Below, piece after piece: positions 54,202 through 61,566 of a DNA stretch of 64,000 nt. Location of the stretch: contig NZ_ACIS01000004.1 in the NCBI RefSeq assembly GCF_000174355.1, positions 1 through 64,000 of the forward strand, written 5' to 3'. The stretch comes from Pseudogulbenkiania ferrooxidans 2002 (GTDB lineage: Bacteria > Pseudomonadota > Gammaproteobacteria > Burkholderiales > Chromobacteriaceae). The position numbers and the translations under genes are program-made. A model generated the notes under the pieces. It did no database searches, was not told where the DNA came from, and worked only from the letters and a program-made list of their open reading frames with translations. Within the stretch, counting starts at the first letter, position 1. Every line of letters starts with the position of its first letter.

Positions 54202-55173
54202 CTAAAGCCAGCCCACGCGTTTGAAGCGCCACCACAGCAACAGGTCGAGCACCAGCATCGCCAGCAGTGCCAGCGGGTAGCCGACGCTGGTTTTCAGCTC
54301 GGGCATGTTCTGGAAGTTCATGCCGTAGATGCCGGCGATGGTGGTCGGTACCGCGAACAGGGCGGCGTAGCTGGCCAGTTTCTTGCTGACGGCCGATTCG
54401 TCGAGCGAGATCATCGCCAGGTTGACCTGGATCGCGGTGGCCAGCATGTCGCGCAGCGAGTCGAGGGTGCGCGCGATGCGGGCCAGGTGGTCGTCGACGT
54501 CGCGGTAGTAGTCCTGTACTTCACGGCACACCTCCGGCACGCGCCCACCGTGCAGCCGCGCCACGGCCTCGTTCAGCGGCACCACGGCGTGGCTGACGGT
54601 GACCAGCTTGCGCTTGAGCAGGTACAGGTCGTGGATGGTGCGCTGGCCGGCGTCGCCGCGCGCAAACAGTCTTTCCTCCATTTCTTCCAGTTCGTCTTCC
54701 AGGCGGTGCACCACGCTGAAGTAGCGGTCGACCACGGAGTCGATCAGGGCGTAGAACACGAAGCCGGCGCCGAAGCGCAGCAGTTGCGGCTCGTGCTCGC
54801 AGCGTGCGCGCACGTTCTGGAAGCCCTGTTGCGAACGGTTGCGCAACGACAGCACGTAGTTGTGGCCGACGAACAGGTCCATCTCGCCGACCAGCAGCTC
54901 GCCACCTTCGTCGCAGTCCAGCAGCTGCAGCGCGCAGAACAGCATGCCGTCGTATTCCTCCAGCTTGGGGCGCTGGTGGCCGTGGCGGGCGTCTTCCACC
55001 GCCAGTTCGTGCAGTCGGAACTGCTCGGTCATGCGCTGCAGTTCGTTGTCGTCGGGGTCGCGGATCGCTACCCAGACGAAGCAGTCGGGCTGGGCGAGGT
55101 AATCGTGGATCTGCTCGATGGGCAGGTCGGCCAGCTTCTTGCCGTTCTGGTAGGCGACGCAGTTGATGAGCAT
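54202..55173 (-). CDS. corA: CorA-family magnesium/cobalt transporter
   Basis: A 323-residue CorA protein. The large cytoplasmic N-terminal domain (VAIRDPDDNELQRMTEQFRLHELAVEDA) precedes a long stalk helix. Two C-terminal transmembrane helices follow, with the signature YGMNFQNMPEL between them (the GMN selectivity loop). The last residues are basic (WWRFKRVGW). It forms a pentameric divalent-cation channel. I start at 55173 because GGGAGAG lies just upstream; the frame is open for 72 more codons of low-complexity Pro/Ala sequence that does not look like CorA. Confidence 0.9.
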   Translation of the reverse strand: MLINCVAYQNGKKLADLPIEQIHDYLAQPDCFVWVAIRDPDDNELQRMTEQFRLHELAVEDARHGHQRPKLEEYDGMLFCALQLLDCDEGGELLVGEMDLFVGHNYVLSLRNRSQQGFQNVRARCEHEPQLLRFGAGFVFYALIDSVVDRYFSVVHRLEDELEEMEERLFARGDAGQRTIHDLYLLKRKLVTVSHAVVPLNEAVARLHGGRVPEVCREVQDYYRDVDDHLARIARTLDSLRDMLATAIQVNLAMISLDESAVSKKLASYAALFAVPTTIAGIYGMNFQNMPELKTSVGYPLALLAMLVLDLLLWWRFKRVGWL

Positions 55174-55399
55174 GAGCTCTCCCGGGAGTGGTGCCTGTCT
55201 CTCTTCATCCAAGCCGGTAAACGGCCGCACCGCAAGGTGTGGCGGTGAGGGCGGGCGAGCTGGCCGGGGCGCAACGGCATCCGGGGGCGCTCCGCACGGG
55301 CGGGGGCCGCGTCGCGGTGTGGCTGTCGGCGCAGACGTGGCGCCGCCGTCGGCTGCGGATTTGAGGGTATTGCCTTTCTTTTCAAGCATTAATAGAATA

Positions 55400-55411
55400 C
55401 CGTCCAGACGG
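55400..55411. promoter_or_regulatory. TetR-type operator candidate
   Basis: CCGTC-CA-GACGG, a perfect 5-bp dyad extended by TA on both sides, lies 20 bases before the tetR start and next to AT-rich promoter DNA. The position suggests autoregulation of the tetR-SMR unit. Confidence 0.65.
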
Positions 55412-55430
55412 ATAAATTAAGGGGCGCAGC

Positions 55431-55982
55431 ATGGGTCGGACCTCCACTATCGAGCCGGATCGCATCCTCGATGCCACCGAGCGCGTCATCATGCGCGACA
55501 GCGTGGTCAGGCTGACCATCGACGCCGTGGCGGCGGAGGCGGGCATCAGCAAGGGCGGGGTGCTCTACACCTACCGAACCAAGGAAGCGCTGATCCAGGC
55601 GCTGATGGAGCGCATGGTGCGGCGCTACGACGAGGAGATCGAGCGCTGCTGGCCGGCCGACGCTGAGCCCGGTATCGCCCATCTCAAGGCGTATATCGAC
55701 GCCGTGCTGGGGCTGACCGGGCAGGACCACCGCACCGCCGCGGCGATGCTGGCCGCCGCCATGAACAATCCGACCCTGCTGGCGCCGATGCAGGATTTCT
55801 ACGCCCGGCACCTGCCGCGCATCCGCGCCGCGCTGCCCGACGACCGGGCGCTGACGGCCTTCCTGGCGATCGAGGGCATGGTGTTTCTGGAACTGTTCGG
55901 GCTGGTCGGTTTCAGCCAGGCCGAACGCGAGCACGTGGTGCAGAGCCTGCACGCCCTGATCGACGGCGCCGCGGCCGGCTGA
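55431..55982 (+). CDS. TetR-family transcriptional repressor
   Basis: A 183-residue TetR regulator. The helix-turn-helix spans ~10-55 (RILDATERVIMRDSVVRLTI, DAVAAEAGISKGGVLYTYRTKEAL), followed by an all-helical ligand domain. The dyad just upstream is the probable binding site. The SMR exporter gene follows 45 bases later in the same direction, so this is a repressor-pump pair in which a toxic cation would release repression. Confidence 0.9.
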   Translation: MGRTSTIEPDRILDATERVIMRDSVVRLTIDAVAAEAGISKGGVLYTYRTKEALIQALMERMVRRYDEEIERCWPADAEPGIAHLKAYIDAVLGLTGQDHRTAAAMLAAAMNNPTLLAPMQDFYARHLPRIRAALPDDRALTAFLAIEGMVFLELFGLVGFSQAEREHVVQSLHALIDGAAAG

Positions 55983-56026
55983 CGGACGACGGCAATCATC
56001 AATACGCATTTTTTGAGGAGAAGGAT

Positions 56027-56344
56027 ATGCCCTGGATCTTTCTGACGATGGCAGGTTTGTTCGAGGTGGGTTGGCCGCTGGGGATGAAGATGGCGCAAAG
56101 CGGCGGCAACACGGTCAAGGGCATCGCCTTTGCCGTGACCTGCATGGCGCTCAGCGGCTACCTGCTGTATCAGGCCCAGCGCACGATCCCCATGGGCACG
56201 GCCTATGCGGTGTGGACCGGCATCGGCGCCGCCGGCACCTTTCTGGTCGGGGTGGTGTTTTTCGGCGATGCCTCGTCGCTGCTGCGCTATATGGGGGTGA
56301 TGCTGATCATGTCCGGCGTGGTGCTGCTGAAGTTCGGCGGCTGA
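56027..56344 (+). CDS. SMR-family exporter (SugE/Gdx-like)
   Basis: A 105-residue small multidrug-resistance protein with four helices. Glu13 in MAGLFEVGWPLGMKMAQ is the conserved proton/substrate residue, and GTAYAVWTGIGAAGTFLVGVV is the helix 3 signature. The pattern is nearer to the SugE/guanidinium-exporter (Gdx) branch than to EmrE. It works as an antiparallel dimer. GAGGAGAAGG precedes the ATG. A strong terminator built from two DUS-like words follows 36 bases after the stop. Confidence 0.9.
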   Translation: MPWIFLTMAGLFEVGWPLGMKMAQSGGNTVKGIAFAVTCMALSGYLLYQAQRTIPMGTAYAVWTGIGAAGTFLVGVVFFGDASSLLRYMGVMLIMSGVVLLKFGG

Positions 56345-56380
56345 GCAGCGCGCAACAGCACACCCCGCCGGGATCATAAG

Positions 56381-56425
56381 GTTGGCCGAAGACCGTCAAG
56401 CGCGCGGTCTTCGGCCAACTTTTTT
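56381..56425 (+). terminator. terminator built from an inverted GTTGGCCGAA pair (copies 12 and 13)
   Basis: GTTGGCCGAAGACCG and CGGTCTTCGGCCAAC form a perfect 15-bp stem around a 9-base loop, then TTTTTT. The two 10-mers lie at 56381-56390 and 56410-56419. This is exactly how inverted DNA uptake sequences serve as terminators in Neisseria. Confidence 0.93.
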
Positions 56426-56563
56426 GCTGTGTTGCGGTCATTCGGCTGTGGAGTCCGCTGTGCCGTTCGTGCGCCAGGCCGGGGCCCAAGCACCGGCAAG
56501 CGGCGGTGGCTCTGTGGTAGATTGCGCTCATCGTGCGACAGGGTCATCCAACAGGGGGGCAAT

Positions 56564-57133
56564 ATGGAAGTGGAAATCAGTGTCGAGGCCAAGAAGAAGC
56601 AGCTGAATAATGCCGTCGCGATCACGGTGGTGCTGCTGTCGGTGTTCATGGGGGTGTCGAAGATCAAGGACGACAACATCGTCCAGGCCATGCAGCTGGC
56701 CAAGGCCGACGCCGTGGATTTCTGGGCCGAGTACCAGTCCAACAAGGTCAAGCTGCACCTGGCGGAAAGCAATCTGAACCAGACCCGGCTGCTGGCGCAG
56801 AGCCTGCCGGGCAACGCCAAGGTGATGGCCGCCGAAGAGGCTCGTCTGGCGCGGGATGTGGAGAAGTACACCGCGCGCTCGGTCGCCATCCAGAAGCAGG
56901 CCAAGGCCAGCGAGGCGGAGTACGACCGGCTGAACTTCCACGACGACCAGTTCGACATGAGCGATGCCGCCTTGTCGGTCGCGCTGGCCACGGCCGCGGT
57001 GGCGGCGCTGGTGGAAAACTGGCTGCTGTTGCTGTCGGCCTGGGGTTTCGGCGCGTTTGGTGTGCTGTTCGGGCTGGCCGGCTTTGCCGGCTGGGCGATC
57101 CACCCCGGCTGGCTGGTGGCCTTGCTGTCCTAG
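56564..57133 (+). CDS. DUF4337-like membrane protein
   Basis: A 189-residue protein. One N-terminal helix (AVAITVVLLSVFMGVS, ~17-32) is followed by a long cytoplasmic or periplasmic coiled-coil-like region (~40-125) with QLAKADAVDFWAEYQSNKVK. Two C-terminal hydrophobic helices (VALATAAVAALVENWLLLLS, AFGVLFGLAGFAGWAI) end the protein. The layout and the KADAVDFWAEYQSNKVK segment fit DUF4337. The ATG at 56564 follows AGGGGGGC. Function unknown. Confidence 0.8.
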   Translation: MEVEISVEAKKKQLNNAVAITVVLLSVFMGVSKIKDDNIVQAMQLAKADAVDFWAEYQSNKVKLHLAESNLNQTRLLAQSLPGNAKVMAAEEARLARDVEKYTARSVAIQKQAKASEAEYDRLNFHDDQFDMSDAALSVALATAAVAALVENWLLLLSAWGFGAFGVLFGLAGFAGWAIHPGWLVALLS

Positions 57134-57214
57134 CCGGACGATGGGGTGGGGCGGCGCACGCTGACGCCATTCGCAGGTACAATCGGGTCTTCATCCCCTC
57201 GCCAGCGTCACGCC

Positions 57215-57622
57215 ATGTCCCGCCCTGTTTTTTCCGTCCAAGAGGAGGAGGTCGACTTCTCCGCCATCCGCGCGCAGGGCGCGGGCGGGCAAAACGTCAA
57301 CAAGGTGTCGTCGGCCATCCATCTGCGCTTCGACGTCACCGCCTCGTCGCTGCCGGCCTACATCAAGGAGCGGTTGTTGCAACTGGGTGACCAGCGGGTC
57401 AGCAAGGAGGGCGTGGTGGTGATCAAGGCCCAGCAATACCGCACCCAGGAACAGAACCGGGCCGACGCCCTGCTGCGCTTGCAGGCGCTGGTCGACAGCG
57501 TCAGCCACACCCCCAAGGCGCGTCGCGCCACCAAGCCGACCTTCGGTTCCAAGCAGCGCCGCCTGGAGGGCAAGGCCCGGCGCGGCGGCATCAAGTCGCT
57601 GCGCGGCAAGGTCGATCTCTGA
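57215..57622 (+). CDS. arfB: alternative ribosome-rescue factor ArfB (YaeJ)
   Basis: A 135-residue peptidyl-tRNA hydrolase. The catalytic GGQ is in AQGAGGQNVNKVSSAIHLRFD (~22-42), and the C-terminal basic tail (KARRATKPTFGSKQRRLEGK, then RRGGIKSLRGK) inserts into the empty mRNA channel of stalled ribosomes. It frees ribosomes that lack a stop codon, independently of tmRNA. It lacks a codon-recognition domain, which separates it from RF1/RF2. It is a single gene followed by a MITE-like element. Confidence 0.93.
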   Translation: MSRPVFSVQEEEVDFSAIRAQGAGGQNVNKVSSAIHLRFDVTASSLPAYIKERLLQLGDQRVSKEGVVVIKAQQYRTQEQNRADALLRLQALVDSVSHTPKARRATKPTFGSKQRRLEGKARRGGIKSLRGKVDL

Positions 57623-57628
57623 GAACCG

Positions 57629-57756
57629 GTTTACGATCTGCTGCGCGTCGGCGATACGGCGTTAAAAACGTCTTCGGAATGCTCATTGACCACGTGTAAA
57701 TGCCGCTTCCTCAGCCGCTTTTGCCTTGTCTCGCTCTAGCTCGCGAGATCGTAAAC
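57629..57756. repeat. 128-bp MITE-like element with terminal inverted repeats
   Basis: The ends GTTTACGATCT and AGATCGTAAAC are exact 11-bp inverted repeats. The interior has further symmetry (GAGCATTCC, CACGTGTAAATGCCGC, CTCTAGCTCGCGAG) and no coding capacity. I recognise closely similar stretches (GCGATACGGCGTTAAAAACG, GCTTCCTCAGCC) as recurrent intergenic elements in other proteobacterial genomes. No target-site duplication is obvious. It lies between the convergent arfB and iaaA genes. Confidence 0.7.
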
Positions 57757-57825
57757 AGGCTCTAAGGCGGCATGCCCGCCTGCCGCCATTCATCCCGCTT
57801 TTTCCCCGCCTGCGGCCGTCACGAA

Positions 57826-58752
57826 TCAGGGGGGCGGCGCGTCGTCACGATACAGCGCCAGCGCGCGCCGACCCGTGCCATCGATCATCGCCCGATACAT
57901 ACCCGCACTGTTGAACGGCATCGCCACGTGGCCTGCCGCGTCGACGGCGATCACGCCGCCACTGCCGCCCAGCGCCGGCAAGGTGCCGTGGATCACGCTG
58001 TCGGCGGCGTCGGCCAGCGTCTGCCCGGCGTAGGCGAGGCGGGCGGCGATGTCGTGGGCGACGGCGGCACGGATGAAGTGCTCGCCATGCCCGGTGGCGG
58101 ATACCGCGCAGCGCCCGTCGGCCCAGGTGCCGGCACCGATCAGCGGGCTGTCACCGATGCGCCCCGGCCACTTGCCGGCGCGCCCGCCGGTGGAGGTGGC
58201 GGCGGCGAGCCTTCCCTGCGAATCGAGCGCGACCGCGCCGACGGTGCCATGACCCTGGCTCGCCTGTCCCTCGGCCTGGCGGGCCTTCTCGCGCTGCAGC
58301 GCCTGCCAGCGGGCCTCGGTGAAGAAATACTGCGGGGGTTCGCATTCCAGGCCCTGGGTGCGGGCGAAGGCGTCGGCGGCGGCAAAGCCCAGCATGACGC
58401 AGGGGGTCGCCTCCATCACACGGCGGGCGAGCCGGACGGGGTTCCGGGCGATACTGACGCCGGTGACGGCGCCGGCGCTCCGGCTGTGGCCATCCATGAT
58501 GGCCGCTTCCAGTTCCACCCGGCCGTCCAGGGTAAAGTCGGCCCCGCGCCCGGCGTTGAATAGCGGGTCGTCCTCGAGCAGCGCGACGGCCACGGTCACG
58601 GCATCGAGTGCGCTGCCGCCCTGTTGCAGTACGCGATGACCGGCGTCGAGCGCCGCCGCCAGCCCGGCGCGCAGCGCCGTGTCCCGCTCTGGATCGAGTT
58701 CGGCGCGCTGGACCGGCCCCGCGCCACCGTGCACGGCAAAAGCGATGGTCAT
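57826..58752 (-). CDS. iaaA: isoaspartyl peptidase / type III L-asparaginase
   Basis: A 308-residue Ntn-hydrolase. The autocleavage site precedes the catalytic Thr in HGTVGAVALDSQGRLAAATSTGG (~170-190), and the substrate pocket shows GRIGDSPLIGAGTWAD and ATGHGEHFIRAAVAHD. The N-terminus has AVHGGAGPV and the NAGRGADFTLDGRVELEAAIMDG stretch. The enzyme splits isoaspartyl dipeptides and asparagine. GGGGGAGCC precedes the ATG. It is a single gene converging on arfB. Confidence 0.93.
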   Translation of the reverse strand: MTIAFAVHGGAGPVQRAELDPERDTALRAGLAAALDAGHRVLQQGGSALDAVTVAVALLEDDPLFNAGRGADFTLDGRVELEAAIMDGHSRSAGAVTGVSIARNPVRLARRVMEATPCVMLGFAAADAFARTQGLECEPPQYFFTEARWQALQREKARQAEGQASQGHGTVGAVALDSQGRLAAATSTGGRAGKWPGRIGDSPLIGAGTWADGRCAVSATGHGEHFIRAAVAHDIAARLAYAGQTLADAADSVIHGTLPALGGSGGVIAVDAAGHVAMPFNSAGMYRAMIDGTGRRALALYRDDAPPP

Positions 58753-58872
58753 CGTGATGGCTCCCCCGGATTTGGCCGCAAGCCGGATGCGGCTTGGCTA
58801 TGCTTTATATAGCGTAGCCCGCAATTGTGATTGCGATTGCGATGGTGGGCTTTCAACGCCGAGGGGCGTGTC

Positions 58873-59538
58873 ATGCAGAACGAAAAAACAAGACAAGTAT
58901 TCGAGTTGCTGCTGTTGTCGCTGGGCTGGTTCGCACTCGGCCTGCAGCTCTATCTCGGCATCGTGGCCGAACTCCACCGGGGTGTGGCGTGGCAGTGGAC
59001 GGTGTTCAACTATTTCAGCTACTTCACCATTCTCACCAACCTGTTTCTCGCCGCCGGGCTGACCGTCCCGAGGCTGCGACCACACTCCCGCTTCGGGGAT
59101 TTCCTGCGGCGCCCGACGGTGCGCTCGGCCTCGCTGGTGTACATCACCATCGTCGGCCTGGTGTACGCCATCCTGTTGCGGCACCTGTGGAACCCCACCG
59201 GCTGGCGCTGGCTGGGCGACGTGCTGTTGCACGACGTCATCCCGATCGGCTACTTCGTCCACTGGGTGCTGTTCGTGCCGCCGGCCCGGCTGCGCTGGCG
59301 CGACGCGCTGCTATGGCTGGCCTATCCCGGCGGTTATCTCGCCTACACCTTGCTGCGCGGCGTGTTCGTCGGGCTGTATCCCTATCCCTTCCTCAACGTG
59401 CTGCGCCTGGGCTACCAGGGGGTGCTGGTCAACTCGGCCTTCCTGGCGCTCGCCTTCGTGGCGATGGGCTGGCTGGTGGTGGTGCTGGACCGCCACGTCA
59501 AGGGCCTGCTGGCGGTACGGGTGAACACCCGGCGCTAG
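58873..59538 (+). CDS. Pr6Pr-family membrane protein
   Basis: A 221-residue integral membrane protein with about six helices. The segments WTVFNYFSYFTILTNLFLAAG, LLHDVIPIGYFVHWVLFVP and LAYPGGYLAYTLLRGVFVGLYPYPFLNV are characteristic of Pr6Pr (FAR-17a/AIG1-like) proteins. The paired His and Pro residues in helices 4-5 may hold a hydrolase-like site, as in AIG1 relatives, but this is unproven. The ATG at 58873 starts at the basic N-terminus; upstream codons look non-coding. Confidence 0.82.
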   Translation: MQNEKTRQVFELLLLSLGWFALGLQLYLGIVAELHRGVAWQWTVFNYFSYFTILTNLFLAAGLTVPRLRPHSRFGDFLRRPTVRSASLVYITIVGLVYAILLRHLWNPTGWRWLGDVLLHDVIPIGYFVHWVLFVPPARLRWRDALLWLAYPGGYLAYTLLRGVFVGLYPYPFLNVLRLGYQGVLVNSAFLALAFVAMGWLVVVLDRHVKGLLAVRVNTRR

Positions 59539-59676
59539 GGTGGGGCATCGATGGCTTCCCGCGCCGCGCCGGCACCATTGCTGACACCCACCAGGCCCGC
59601 TTCCTCGCCGCCGAGCCGTCATCCCGCGCTCAAGGTTTTTCCATGTTCCGCCGCGCCGACGGCATGCCGCCTGCTC

Positions 59677-59686
59677 TTCGGCCAAC
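59677..59686 (-). repeat. DUS-like word GTTGGCCGAA, copy 14
   Basis: Reverse orientation in the gap before the rarD-like gene. On its own strand it reads AAGGTTGGCCGAAG, the full longer form. Confidence 0.7.
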
Positions 59687-59779
59687 CTTGATGCCCTCCG
59701 AGCGCATTTGCCCCGAGCCCGTCGGCGATGCTACAACGTCGGGTTCTGGCGGCCGCGGCCGTCGTGCTCTGGAGGGTTC

Positions 59780-60688
59780 ATGCCTCATTCCCAGCCCATT
59801 TCCGGCAAGGGGGCCATGCTGTCGCTGCTGGCGTCGGTGCTGTTCGCCCTGTTGTCGGGTTACACCACCCTGCTGAAGCCGCTGGATGGCCTCGCCATCT
59901 ACGCCTGGCGCGTGCTGTGGACGCTGCCCGGCGTGCTGTTGCTGCTGGCGGTGCGTGGCCAGTGGTCGTCGCTAGGGAGGCAACTGGCGCGGCTACGCCG
60001 CGAACCCTTGCTGTGGCTGCTGCTCCCGGCGATGGCGGCGTTGCTGGCGACCCAGCTGTGGCTGTTCATGTGGGCGCCGCTGCACGGGCAGGCAATGGCG
60101 GTATCGATGGGCTACTTCCTGCTGCCATTGACCATGGTGCTGACCGGCTGCGTGCTGTACGGCGAGCGGCTGTATCGCTTGCAATGGCTGGCGGTCGCCT
60201 GCGCCATGGTGGGGGTGGCGCACGAACTGTGGCTGACGCGCGCCTTCGCCTGGCCGACGCTGCTGGTGGCGATAGGCTACCCGCCGTATTTCGTCTTGCG
60301 GCGCTGGTCCAGGCTCGAGCCGATCAGCGGCTTCGCTCTGGAACTGGCCCTGATGAGCCCGGTGGCGCTGCTGCTGTTGTGGCACTTGGGCGAGGCCGGC
60401 TGGGGCGTGCTGGCCGAGCCGAAATTCTGGCTGCTGCTGCCCGGGCTGGGCCTGATCAGCACCGTGGCACTGGCCAGCTACATGGTCGCCAGCCGCCACT
60501 TGCCGCTCGGCCTCCTGGGCATTCTCGGCTATGTCGAGCCCGTGCTGCTGTTCCTGCTGGCGGTGCTGCTGCTGGGCGAACCGCTGTCGCTGGACAGCCT
60601 GCTGACCTATGCGCCGATCTGGCTCGCGGTGCTGCTCACCGGCATCCATACCGCGCTGCATCGGCGCCGATCGCTGCGTGCCGCGTAG
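59780..60688 (+). CDS. rarD: RarD-like EamA-family transporter
   Basis: A 302-residue protein with ten predicted helices in two EamA halves. RarD features include KGAMLSLLASVLFALLSGYTTLLKPLDG, IYAWRVLWTLPGVLLL and YFLLPLTMVLTGCVLYGERL in the first half. ILGYVEPVLLFLLAVLLLGEPL is in the second. Related proteins were named for chloramphenicol sensitivity, but the transported metabolite is not known. GGAGG sits six bases before the ATG at 59780. It is an independent gene. Confidence 0.82.
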   Translation: MPHSQPISGKGAMLSLLASVLFALLSGYTTLLKPLDGLAIYAWRVLWTLPGVLLLLAVRGQWSSLGRQLARLRREPLLWLLLPAMAALLATQLWLFMWAPLHGQAMAVSMGYFLLPLTMVLTGCVLYGERLYRLQWLAVACAMVGVAHELWLTRAFAWPTLLVAIGYPPYFVLRRWSRLEPISGFALELALMSPVALLLLWHLGEAGWGVLAEPKFWLLLPGLGLISTVALASYMVASRHLPLGLLGILGYVEPVLLFLLAVLLLGEPLSLDSLLTYAPIWLAVLLTGIHTALHRRRSLRAA

Positions 60689-60819
60689 CCGATGGCAGGG
60701 GGAGCCGGGGCGTCTCGATGCCGGTCTAGAGGGATGCAGAGTCTGGCCTCCTGCCCGCTTGTCGGCCGGGGCCGGCTGGCGAGCCCCAGCATTGCCGCGC
60801 TTACCTCACCGATACCCCC

Positions 60820-61113
60820 TCATGACCGCCTCTTTGAAGGCGCCGATCCAGCCCGCCGCCTTATCTCCTCGCGCAGCTTCAAGCCAAGAATGATCGACGA
60901 CAGCAGCAGCGTCATGGCATTGGAAGCAATCAACGGCCCGGCCCCGAGCAGGATGCCGTAAGCCAGCCACAACGCCACGCCGCTGACGAACATCAGGTAC
61001 ATCGACAGCGAGATGCTGCTCAGGTCGCGCGTGCGCAGGGCGTGCAAAACCTGGGGCAGAAAGCTCGATGTGGTGAGAAAGGCGGCCAGGTAGCCGTAAT
61101 ATTCGAGTTTCAT
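60820..61113 (-). CDS. SemiSWEET-type sugar transporter
   Basis: A 97-residue protein with three hydrophobic helices. The PQ-loop signature lies in helix 1 (YGYLAAFLTTSSFLPQVLHALRTRD), followed by SSISLSMYLMFVSGVALWLAYGIL. This is the three-helix unit of SemiSWEETs, which dimerise to pass sugars in both directions. The basic tail (REEIRRRAGSAPSKRRS) is cytoplasmic. It is a single gene convergent with the rarD-like gene. Confidence 0.88.
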   Translation of the reverse strand: MKLEYYGYLAAFLTTSSFLPQVLHALRTRDLSSISLSMYLMFVSGVALWLAYGILLGAGPLIASNAMTLLLSSIILGLKLREEIRRRAGSAPSKRRS

Positions 61114-61566
61114 GATATATGGCTGAGACCAAAAGGCCAGCTTAACAGGGTCTTATCCTGTCAGCGATCAGATCGGGTGCTGTTCTTTTCTGAATGATGA
61201 CCTCTTTGTCTCTTTTGCCAAAACGGGGATAGCTGGACGGCATTGCATGGTGCAACCCGGCCAAAAAGGGGTGATAGGCGTAGCGCTTTGAGTTCAGAGC
61301 ATGGCGTGTGGCTGCACTTCAGGGGTCTGGCAATCCGGTAGGGGCCGTGATATCGCCAAGCGGCCAGATAGCTTTCTGTATTTGTTCATATCGATATTTT
61401 GACTATTTCAAGCGCTATCCAGTCATATCGACATTGCCCTGCAGACGTCGAGAGACAGACTTCAGACAAGGAATGACATACTGATTAACTGTGATATGCT
61501 TTAGTCATTACTTGGTGGCTGCCTGATTTAAATGGCATTCTGATCAAGGGAAATGGGAGAGCGGTC
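61114..61566. other. AT-richer intergenic region upstream of the giant surface protein
   Basis: About 450 bp with no supported gene and visibly lower GC than the surroundings, especially 61370-61560. It probably carries the adhesin promoter and long leader. I could not fix -35/-10 boxes or a clear operator. Confidence 0.5.
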
